This document shows positions 1 to 4,986 of a DNA stretch of 9,123 nt, piece by piece. This DNA comes from Actinomycetes bacterium. Its GTDB lineage: Bacteria; Actinomycetota; Acidimicrobiia; Acidimicrobiales; Acidimicrobiaceae. How positions within the stretch are numbered: position 1 is the stretch's first letter; the number at the start of each line of letters is the position of its first letter. Below the pieces are notes generated by a model. It saw nothing but the letters and a program-made list of their open reading frames with translations. It searched no databases and was not told the DNA's origin. The DNA lies in contig JAJYFX010000048.1 of the NCBI GenBank assembly GCA_021785315.1, positions 1 through 9,123 on the forward strand, in the 5' to 3' direction. The translations under genes and the position numbers were made by a program.

Positions 1-63
1 ATTATAAAGCGACGACTTCCCAGAGTTTGGAAGTCCGATTAGGCCAAGTCTTTCCACCGGCAC
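1..63 (-). CDS. ychF: YchF-type P-loop nucleotidase, N-terminal fragment cut by the window edge
   Basis: Only about 21 codons are present, read leftwards off the window. They translate as VPVERLGLIGLPNSGKSSLY followed by N. GLPNSGKSS is a Walker A / G1 loop, placed about 10 residues from the N-terminus. That position and the GLPN lead-in fit YchF (OLA1/Obg-like ATPase), a ribosome-associated nucleotidase. Obg itself carries a long N-terminal domain before its P-loop, and Era or Der usually read GRPNVGKS. The start is uncertain: GTG at 63 is used here, GTG at 57 and TTG at 78 are in frame, and an in-frame stop lies at 87-85. No clear SD is visible. The gene begins about 52 nt after the stop of the upstream membrane protein gene and probably shares its transcript. 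Confidence 0.62.
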   Translation of the reverse strand, partial: MPVERLGLIGLPNSGKSSLYN

Positions 64-115
64 AAGGCTAGTCGCCAAATCAGGCTATCTGATAATGAAA
101 TCACCGGTCCGAAAG

Positions 116-586
116 TCATTTGCCGCCGAATTGGACAATCATGACCATGAATGCCGCTACAAAAATTAGATCCATCACTAACGCACCCCTGGCCAGCTTC
201 TTCCCAAGCCAGCGCAATTCATTGCCACCATTTTGGGAGAATAGCAACTTCGACACCCTGCGCTCGACAGGCCAGACCAAGCTGTGAGCGACCGCTAACG
301 CGGCAATCCACAACAGCATCCCGGTAATGACCCAGGGTCTTTCCAGCTCAGTCATCCCCCTGGACACGCTGATCATGACAAGTCCAAAGACGGGAACAAG
401 ATAGATCAGCTTTTCCGCTACGAACCTTGGGGAGCTGAAGTATTTGAGCGCCTCATCTGTCGCATCAGGGTAAAGCTTGCCAGCATAAACACCTGTGAGA
501 GCGTTTGCTCCGAAACCGGCCACGGCACTCAGAATATGAGCCAGCAAAAGCGCGTCATAGACCGGGCTGCTCGAACCTAGCCCCAC
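116..586 (-). CDS. Small integral membrane protein, DUF2269-like
   Basis: This 156-residue protein has four hydrophobic segments at roughly residues 11-33, 58-77, 85-107 and 133-153, so it should be a four-helix inner-membrane protein. The layout, the early Leu/His-rich helix (LLLAHILSAVAGFG) and the length resemble the DUF2269 predicted membrane family; no biochemical function is known to me. I see no catalytic motif, haem CxxCH or signal peptide. The GTG start lies inside the end of the cysteine desulfurase gene (10-nt overlap) and has an SD AAGGG at 597-593 with a 6-nt spacer, pointing to translational coupling. The YchF-like gene follows. A family name rather than a function is the most that can be supported. 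Confidence 0.75.
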   Translation of the reverse strand: MGLGSSSPVYDALLLAHILSAVAGFGANALTGVYAGKLYPDATDEALKYFSSPRFVAEKLIYLVPVFGLVMISVSRGMTELERPWVITGMLLWIAALAVAHSLVWPVERRVSKLLFSQNGGNELRWLGKKLARGALVMDLIFVAAFMVMIVQFGGK

Positions 587-1719
587 GCAATACCCTTTTT
601 CGCGGCAAGCTCGTCTATAGCATCAGCTACAACGCAAATAGCGTATTCAACGTCCTCTTCTGTTGTCGTAACACCAATAGACAGACGCAGCGAACCAGCC
701 GCTTCAAGCTTTGACCTCCCCATTGCCAGGAGAACATGGGACGGGTTCAGCGCTCCGGAAGCACAAGAAGAACCAGCGGATGCATATACGCCGGCAGAAT
801 CCAGCTTGAACAAAATCTCTTCTGAATTCAGCCCCGCGAAACAGTAGTTCGTTATGCTGCACATCTGGGGTGATTCCACGCCGTTGGGCTTGAGAGCGGG
901 GAACCGGTCGGAAAGTCCGCGACGAAGCATCTGGGTGAGTTCTTCCACCCGCCTAACATTTCCTTCCCTATTGGTCTCCGCCTCCTCGAGGGCGACCGCC
1001 ATGGCAGCAATCCCTCCCAAATTTGGAGTACCCGAGCGAAGCTCAAATTCTTGTCCGCCGCCGTGTAGCATCGCCCGCAATCCGCTCGACTTCTTGACCA
1101 CCAATGCACCGACTCCCTTGGGACCACCAAACTTATGTCCTGAAATCGATACCAGATCGAAACCCCTGGCCAGCTTTGCCACATCAAGATAGCTCGGAGC
1201 CTGCACAGCATCCGTATGGCAAAGCGCCCTCGGCGAATACTTTCTGGCGAGCTTGAGAACTTCGGAAAGCGGCTGAACTACTCCGGTCTCGTTATTTGCC
1301 ATCATCACCGAGACTATTCCAACTGAGCCCTTCTTGTCCTTTAGCTCGTCTTCCAGCTGATTTAGATCTATCACTCCAGATGAAGAGACTCCGACAAGTC
1401 CTCCTTTGCCAGCTCGGACCGCATCCAGAACCGCATGATGTTCTATGGCGCTCGAAAGCGCAAACTGTGAGTCATGGATCGAGCCGAATATCGCCAAGTT
1501 ATCGGATTCGGTTCCGCCGGAGGTGAAAATCACTTCGGAAGCACCAACCCCTAAACGCAGTCCGACACGTTCCCGCGACGTTTCTAGAAGTTCTTTTGCG
1601 GCTCGGGCAGCCCGATGAGAACCGGAAGGATTCCCGATGATCTGCGAAGCCTGAATTTGTGCCTCTAATGCTGCAGGGTTAATAGGAGTTGTTGCAGCAT
1701 TATCTAGATATGCCTCCAC
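577..1719 (-). CDS. Cysteine desulfurase, group I (NifS/IscS type)
   Basis: This PLP-dependent enzyme removes sulfur from L-cysteine as an enzyme-bound persulfide, giving alanine and supplying sulfur for Fe-S clusters or tRNA thiolation. The hallmarks are in order: YLDNAATTP at the N-terminus, TSGGTESDN (66-74), His94 of EHHAV stacking on PLP, Asn142 of NNETG, Asp170 and Gln173 of HTDAVQ, the Schiff-base Lys196 in SISGHK, Arg228 in RSGTPN, and the catalytic Cys319 in GSSCASG with the short loop of group I enzymes. At 380 residues it is full length. The GTG start puts YLDNAATTP at residue 4, where family members have it; no SD precedes it, so the mRNA may be leaderless. In many actinobacteria the neighbour is the tRNA thiolase gene mnmA, but here it is a membrane protein gene overlapping by 10 nt. 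The specific sulfur acceptor cannot be told from this window. Confidence 0.95.
   Translation of the reverse strand: MEAYLDNAATTPINPAALEAQIQASQIIGNPSGSHRAARAAKELLETSRERVGLRLGVGASEVIFTSGGTESDNLAIFGSIHDSQFALSSAIEHHAVLDAVRAGKGGLVGVSSSGVIDLNQLEDELKDKKGSVGIVSVMMANNETGVVQPLSEVLKLARKYSPRALCHTDAVQAPSYLDVAKLARGFDLVSISGHKFGGPKGVGALVVKKSSGLRAMLHGGGQEFELRSGTPNLGGIAAMAVALEEAETNREGNVRRVEELTQMLRRGLSDRFPALKPNGVESPQMCSITNYCFAGLNSEEILFKLDSAGVYASAGSSCASGALNPSHVLLAMGRSKLEAAGSLRLSIGVTTTEEDVEYAICVVADAIDELAAKKGIAWG
593..597 (-). promoter_or_regulatory. Ribosome binding site of the DUF2269-like gene inside the desulfurase gene
   Basis: AAGGG on the minus strand lies 6 nt before the GTG at 586, within the last codons of the cysteine desulfurase gene. 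It supports this GTG as the start; no ATG lies nearby in the frame. Confidence 0.55.
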
Positions 1720-1726
1720 TTAATAA

Positions 1727-1732
1727 ATACTA
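1727..1732 (-). promoter_or_regulatory. Candidate -10 box for a leaderless desulfurase transcript
   Basis: On the minus strand TAGTAT lies 7 nt before the GTG at 1719, matching a TANNNT -10 hexamer with transcription starting at or one base before the start codon. No SD exists in the 20 nt upstream. No convincing -35 is visible. Leaderless genes are common in actinobacteria, so this is plausible but unproven. Confidence 0.35.
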
Positions 1733-1770
1733 TTAGCGAATTTTGCCTGCTCTAGATGGCAGACTAGAAA

Positions 1771-1786
1771 TATGAATAAATTCATA
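1771..1786. promoter_or_regulatory. Perfect palindrome, candidate operator between divergent genes
   Basis: TATGAATAAATTCATA consists of two 7-bp arms that are exact reverse complements around a central AA. It lies between the divergent desulfurase and galT genes, about 52 bp upstream of the desulfurase GTG and about 30 bp upstream of the galT -10 candidate. Size and symmetry suit a dimeric helix-turn-helix regulator. A weaker inverted pair, TCTAG at 1751-1755 and CTAGA at 1764-1768, lies next to it. No regulator gene is adjacent, so the binding protein is unknown. Confidence 0.4.
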
Positions 1787-1813
1787 GGGCTTAGCAAAGA
1801 ACTACGCTAGCAG

Positions 1814-1822
1814 TGATATAAC
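1814..1822 (+). promoter_or_regulatory. Candidate extended -10 promoter for the galT leader
   Basis: TGATATAAC fits an extended -10 (TGn followed by TATAAC, 5 of 6 to consensus). A weak -35-like TTAGCA lies at 1791-1796, about 20 nt upstream, so the extended motif would have to carry recognition. The predicted start near 1829 would leave about a 14-nt leader before the upstream ORF at 1843. Confidence 0.35.
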
Positions 1823-1826
1823 TGAC

Positions 1827-1833
1827 AGAGGGA
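1827..1833 (+). promoter_or_regulatory. Ribosome binding site of the galT upstream ORF
   Basis: AGAGGGA lies 9 nt before the ATG at 1843. It is the only good SD in the region: the galT ATG at 1875 has none of its own, so ribosomes may enter here. Confidence 0.45.
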
Positions 1834-1842
1834 ACTACAGCG

Positions 1843-1878
1843 ATGAAACTCTTTTCAATAGACAAACTTTCAATATGA
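1843..1878 (+). CDS. Short upstream ORF (leader peptide) overlapping the galT start
   Basis: This ORF encodes MKLFSIDKLSI and ends in TGA. Its stop overlaps the galT start as ATGA (1875-1878), the classic arrangement for termination-reinitiation. It has an SD at 1827-1833, whereas galT has none. The peptide shows no run of one amino acid, so classic amino-acid attenuation is not suggested; a passive role in delivering ribosomes to galT is the simplest reading. It is too short for homology to help, and chance occurrence cannot be excluded. The possible transcription start near 1829 would place its SD at the very 5' end of the mRNA. Confidence 0.4.
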   Translation: MKLFSIDKLSI

Positions 1879-2864
1879 CAAATGAGCTGAGGCTGGATCC
1901 GCTCACTGGAAGATGGGTAGTCGTGGCGTATCAACGCTCGATCAGACCATCCGCATTCCTAGACCGCGATGCCGATGTCCAAAAGGATTCGCCCAAGGTA
2001 TGTCCTTTCTGCCCCGGGCACGAAGAGGACACTCCACCCGCTTTGGAAACCTACTCGGAGCAAGGAAACTGGCTGCTTAGAGTAGTGCCGAACAAATATC
2101 CAGCATTCATTGGCGATGAGCCGATGGTGGCAATTACGAAGGGTCCCGTCTTCACCACTGCCCCTGCATCTGGAATACACGAGGTTATCGTGCTCTCGCC
2201 TGATCACAACCTTGGCTGGTCTGAACTCTCACACGAACAGGTCAAACTGGTTATGCGAGGGATCAGGGCAAGAATCGCAGCTCACAGTGACTCTCAGGTC
2301 ATACGGTACTCGCAGGCCATTGTCAATTCAGGAAGAGAGGCCGGAGCTTCTCTGGAGCATCCTCATGGCCAGCTCTTGGCTACCTCGTTTGTCCCTAGGG
2401 AGATAACTGACGAGTTGGCGGCATTCTCCAGATTCCTGGGCGGATGCGTCCTGTGCTCCGCCATGGATGCGGAATTGGCAATTGCTGATCGAGTGGTCCT
2501 GGAAGACTCGGAAACAGTCACGATATCGCCCTTCTGGGCTTCCCAACCCTATGAGCTGTTACTGATCCCCAAGAATCACGGGGAGCATTTGCACATGGCA
2601 AGAGAAGATGAACTCGATTCGATAGCAGTTTCAATCAAACTTGCGCTGGGAAGCCTGAGGGCGCATCTCGGGGACATAGCATACAACCTTGTCTTCCACT
2701 CAGCCCCATATCGAGAGCATGGCCGGTTCCATTGGCATGTCCATATACTGCCAAAGCTGACTACGCGGGCGGGATTCGAACTTGGAACCGGGGTAATGAT
2801 AAATGTCGTTCCACCCGAAAAGGCAGCTTCGGAGCTAAGGCCATTTTTGACTCGGATGCGATAG
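1875..2864 (+). CDS. galT: Galactose-1-phosphate uridylyltransferase (Leloir pathway)
   Basis: The enzyme exchanges UMP between UDP-glucose and galactose-1-phosphate in the cytoplasm through a uridylyl-histidine intermediate. The 329 residues hold both HIT-type halves. The N-terminal half has LRLDPLTGRWVV, a zinc pair Cys43-Pro-Phe-Cys46, His111 of SPDH and the active-site HPHGQ with nucleophile His164; His162 should be the fourth zinc ligand, by analogy with the E. coli enzyme. The C-terminal half has Cys191-x2-Cys194 and an HWHVH signature (286-290). Length and the C-terminal LRPFL are normal. The ATG at 1875 puts the conserved LRLDPLTG near the start as usual. There is no SD; the ATG overlaps the stop of an 11-codon upstream ORF. 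No galK or galE is present here. Some family members act on other nucleoside diphosphate sugars, so physiological substrate is inferred from family membership. Confidence 0.95.
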   Translation: MTNELRLDPLTGRWVVVAYQRSIRPSAFLDRDADVQKDSPKVCPFCPGHEEDTPPALETYSEQGNWLLRVVPNKYPAFIGDEPMVAITKGPVFTTAPASGIHEVIVLSPDHNLGWSELSHEQVKLVMRGIRARIAAHSDSQVIRYSQAIVNSGREAGASLEHPHGQLLATSFVPREITDELAAFSRFLGGCVLCSAMDAELAIADRVVLEDSETVTISPFWASQPYELLLIPKNHGEHLHMAREDELDSIAVSIKLALGSLRAHLGDIAYNLVFHSAPYREHGRFHWHVHILPKLTTRAGFELGTGVMINVVPPEKAASELRPFLTRMR

Positions 2865-2907
2865 CCGAAAATTTCAGTTACAGGAATTCCGGTACCGTTG
2901 ATCTCGA

Positions 2908-2983
2908 GTCGCGCAGGATCATGGTGCCGCCCTCCTCCAACGGGAGGCACATGCCAGCCAGGTTTAGATCCTGCATTTTCGAC
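2908..2983 (+). other. Large imperfect hairpin in the galT-MFS intergenic region
   Basis: Outer arms: GCAGGATC (2913-2920) pairs exactly with GATCCTGC (2967-2974), extended by GTCG (2908-2911) with CGAC (2980-2983). Inner arms: GTGCCGCCC (2924-2932) with GGGAGGCAC (2942-2950), one mismatch and a 9-nt loop. A 13-nt bulge on the right side separates the two stems. The hairpin starts 43 nt after the galT stop. It is followed by only ATTTT, too weak for a standard intrinsic terminator, so it may be an mRNA 3'-end stabiliser, a weak terminator or a leader element for the MFS gene. The 299-nt gap 2865-3163 otherwise contains no convincing gene. Confidence 0.4.
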
Positions 2984-3028
2984 GCAAGTGAAATGAAACT
3001 ACGAAGTGATAAAGGCGCGCGGCATGCC

Positions 3029-3049
3029 CAGGATTCCCCGGACATCCTG
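3029..3049 (+). other. Second hairpin sharing CAGGAT/ATCCTG with the first
   Basis: CAGGAT (3029-3034) pairs with ATCCTG (3044-3049), and TCC with GGA extends the stem inwards past one bulged C. The same six-base words occur in the upstream hairpin, so the second arm of the first hairpin can alternatively pair with the first arm of this one. This is a possible mutually exclusive fold. Confidence 0.3.
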
Positions 3050-3101
3050 ACAGACGCCAAGATATGGAAGCCTTAGTTTGCCGAAACCTGCGCAAGACGG
3101 T

Positions 3102-3129
3102 TTGCCTGGCAACAAATGACCGATAATGT
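3102..3129 (+). promoter_or_regulatory. Candidate promoter of the MFS transporter gene
   Basis: TTGCCT (3102-3107, -35-like) is followed after 16 nt by TAATGT (3124-3129). The overlapping GATAAT at 3122-3127 matches the -10 consensus at 5 of 6 but gives a short 14-nt spacer. A direct repeat GTTTGCC (3076-3082 and 3100-3106) runs into the -35, and CCTAGA is repeated 11 bp apart at 3133-3138 and 3144-3149; both could be regulator contacts. Confidence 0.4.
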
Positions 3130-3150
3130 CCACCTAGAGTAAGCCTAGAA

Positions 3151-3157
3151 AGCGAGG
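3151..3157 (+). promoter_or_regulatory. Ribosome binding site of the MFS gene
   Basis: AGCGAGG lies 6 nt before the GTG at 3164 and fixes this non-ATG start. The overlapping AGGATC (3155-3160) is complementary to GATCCT at 2967-2972 in the upstream hairpin. Confidence 0.5.
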
Positions 3158-3163
3158 ATCCCC

Positions 3164-4417
3164 GTGGGCCGAGGAGACATCGTCGAAGTCAATACCACTG
3201 GCAGCTGGCGAAAGGGAGACAGGACAATCGTTGGTCTTCTGACTCTTTCTCACGCAGTTCAGCACTTTTATGGCGCAGGCCTGGCTCTCACCTATCCATT
3301 CGTCATAAGTGAGTTCCATGTCTCCTACTCGTCTTTAGGATTCGTTCTGGCGATTTCCGGTATTGTCGGAGGCTTGCTTCAGGGCGCAGCAGGACTCGCC
3401 AGGAAGTACTCCGGCAGGTTCCTGCTTTCCAGCCAAAACCTTTCCCTGGCAGTCGTCACATTGCTTGGAGCAATTTCACCGGGATTTGCATTTTACGGAT
3501 TCATGAGGTTTCTAGGGGCATTGGCGCTTTGGCCGCAGCACCCTGTCGGCTCTGCCTACCTTTCCGAAATGTTTCCCAACAAACGCGGAACCGTATTATC
3601 CTGGCACACCACCGGAGGCACCTTGGGTACGCTTTTGATTCCCATCGCCACAACTTCGATAATTGCGAATTTCGGTTGGCGTACAGCGCTGGTCGCTCTT
3701 TCTGTTCCTATGGCTATCGGCGGATTCATTGTGATAGGGAAACTTCCGCTCGAACCGAGTCATGCAAAAGGCTCCGAAGCCAATAAGCAGTCGCTTCGCC
3801 AGCCAGGCGAGCCATCGATCTGGTCGATGGTCATGAAGAACAAAGCTGCCCTAGTCGTCATCGGCGCTTCTACTGTCTCTGCGGCAGGTCGTGGCCTCGG
3901 GGTTCTGAGCGCATTCGTTCCGATCTATCTGAAAGATGGAGCCCATCTTTCCACGGTCACCGTCGGTCTCGTTTACACCGTTCTGGTGGGGGGAGGAGTC
4001 GTTGGACCGCTTGCTGCTGGATGGCTGTCAGACAAGATCGGACGAAAGGGGGTCCTGATCACGGCCTACCTTGGCGGAGCGCTCTTTATGGTTCTGTTCG
4101 TTCAAAAGTATTCATCGGTATGGCTGCTAACCGCCGTCTCCCTAGTTATGGGCATGCTTGCCTATTCCGAATCTCCACTTATCCAATCAATGTTCTCCGA
4201 TTCAATTGGACCAAGTCAGGCACGGGCGGCCTTTGGCATCTTCTTTGCAATTGCATACGGAGTCGGCGCACTTTGGCTGGCTCTAGTGGGCGTGGTCATA
4301 GACCGCTACGGGTTTCAGCCAGCCTTCTATATGATGGCTGGCTCATTTGTAGTCGCGGCTTTTATGATCCTGCCGAGATTCGTCGGAGCCCGGATCCAAC
4401 CTCAAAAAGCCTCTTAG
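3164..4417 (+). CDS. Major facilitator superfamily (MFS) transporter
   Basis: This 417-residue protein has about 12 hydrophobic segments in two halves separated by a polar loop at about residues 193-225, the standard MFS layout in the cytoplasmic membrane. GWLSDKIGRK (286-295), between helices 8 and 9, is the MFS motif A copy of the second half; the first-half copy (GLARKYSGR, 77-85) is degenerate. The 12-helix drug/proton-antiporter or metabolite group is likely, but no substrate-defining feature is visible. The GTG start is supported by an SD. The gene follows galT on the same strand after 299 nt with a likely promoter of its own, so a role in galactose uptake is not implied. Its TAG overlaps the convergent HxlR-type gene's stop by 4 nt. 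Confidence 0.88.
   Translation: MGRGDIVEVNTTGSWRKGDRTIVGLLTLSHAVQHFYGAGLALTYPFVISEFHVSYSSLGFVLAISGIVGGLLQGAAGLARKYSGRFLLSSQNLSLAVVTLLGAISPGFAFYGFMRFLGALALWPQHPVGSAYLSEMFPNKRGTVLSWHTTGGTLGTLLIPIATTSIIANFGWRTALVALSVPMAIGGFIVIGKLPLEPSHAKGSEANKQSLRQPGEPSIWSMVMKNKAALVVIGASTVSAAGRGLGVLSAFVPIYLKDGAHLSTVTVGLVYTVLVGGGVVGPLAAGWLSDKIGRKGVLITAYLGGALFMVLFVQKYSSVWLLTAVSLVMGMLAYSESPLIQSMFSDSIGPSQARAAFGIFFAIAYGVGALWLALVGVVIDRYGFQPAFYMMAGSFVVAAFMILPRFVGARIQPQKAS
4317..4343. repeat. Inverted repeat within the end of the MFS gene
   Basis: AGCCAGCC (4317-4324) and GGCTGGCT (4336-4343) are exact reverse complements with an 11-nt loop. It lies about 70 nt past the stop of the convergent HxlR-type gene and could act on that minus-strand transcript, since no intergenic space exists for a terminator. 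No U-tract follows on either strand. A third GGCTGGCTC lies near 4274-4282. Chance is a real possibility because the codons are simple Trp/Leu/Ala/Gly ones. Confidence 0.22.
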
Positions 4418-4941
4418 GAATCACCCTTTGCCCCTCGAAAGTATGAATTAGCACTGAACTGGGTGTAAACGCGCTTGTCGTCGTCGCTCATATCAATGCC
4501 AGCTATCCAGTCAAGCTCTCCATGATTTTCGGAAAGCACCTCGTTGCATTTCGGACAGAAGATATCCACGGAAATCTCAGCACCGCAGTCCTTGTGCGCG
4601 ATCGCAAGAGGATGCTCCTTACCTTCATAAAGGTTCCTGTCGCCCCACTGTTTGATGGAAAATAGGATCGTCTTGAGATCTGTTCCACTATCAGTCAGGA
4701 CGTATTCGTACCTCTTGGGCCTGACCTGGTAGAGCCGTCTTTCCAATATTTCGAATGTCACCAAGCGCCTGATTCGTGCCGCCAATATGTTTCTGGCAAT
4801 TCCCAAGTGCTCGTGAAAGTCGTCAAACCGCCTGACCCCCATGAGGGCATCTCTCACAATCAGCAGCGTCCACCAATCCCCGACAATTTCCAAGCTTCGG
4901 GCCATAGAGGAGTTATTATTCTCAAAACTTGTCCGACGCAA
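4414..4941 (-). CDS. HxlR-family winged-helix transcriptional regulator with C-terminal Cys cluster
   Basis: Residues 14-105 match the HxlR (DUF24) winged helix: ARSLEIVGDWWTLLIVRDAL, RRFDDFHEHLGIARNILAARIRRL (recognition region), the wing YQVRPKRYEYVLTDSG, and KQWGDRN. These proteins bind palindromic DNA as dimers. The Cys normally just before the first helix, the redox sensor in HypR-like members, is Ser here (Ser11-Ser12). A C-terminal extension has His116-x2-Cys119 and Cys129-x2-Cys132, which looks like a small metal-binding knuckle; this tail occurs in a subgroup of the family. The TTG start has GAGG 4 nt upstream (4949-4946) and gives the usual MRRTSFEN N-terminus; an ATG at codon 13 would remove it. 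It lies 45 nt downstream of the EamA gene on the same strand and could regulate that gene or the convergent MFS gene. The target is inferred, not seen. Confidence 0.88.
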   Translation of the reverse strand: MRRTSFENNNSSMARSLEIVGDWWTLLIVRDALMGVRRFDDFHEHLGIARNILAARIRRLVTFEILERRLYQVRPKRYEYVLTDSGTDLKTILFSIKQWGDRNLYEGKEHPLAIAHKDCGAEISVDIFCPKCNEVLSENHGELDWIAGIDMSDDDKRVYTQFSANSYFRGAKGDS

Positions 4942-4986
4942 AAAACCTCACCTATCCCTTGGTCGCTTGAAATTCAAATGCTGAAG

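Noticed and set aside
852..1211. ORFs of about 110-120 codons on both strands within the desulfurase gene
   Set aside because: They are shadows of a strongly supported gene and include the stretch encoding the PLP-binding motif in the true frame.
2967..2983. An intrinsic terminator after galT
   Set aside because: The stem is good but is followed only by ATTTTC, with no U-tract; kept as an undefined hairpin.
2878..3060. A 60-codon minus-strand ORF in the galT-MFS gap
   Set aside because: It needs a TTG start without a clear SD, runs through the hairpin arms, and has no recognisable features.
2732..3076. A plus-strand ORF crossing from the end of galT into the gap
   Set aside because: About 130 nt overlap galT out of frame, no SD is near a plausible start (including ATG at 2921), composition is unremarkable, and no family is recognisable.
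3164..4417. The MFS protein as a galactose permease linked to galT
   Set aside because: A 299-nt gap with a likely separate promoter, no sugar-porter signature and no galK or galE nearby leave the substrate open.
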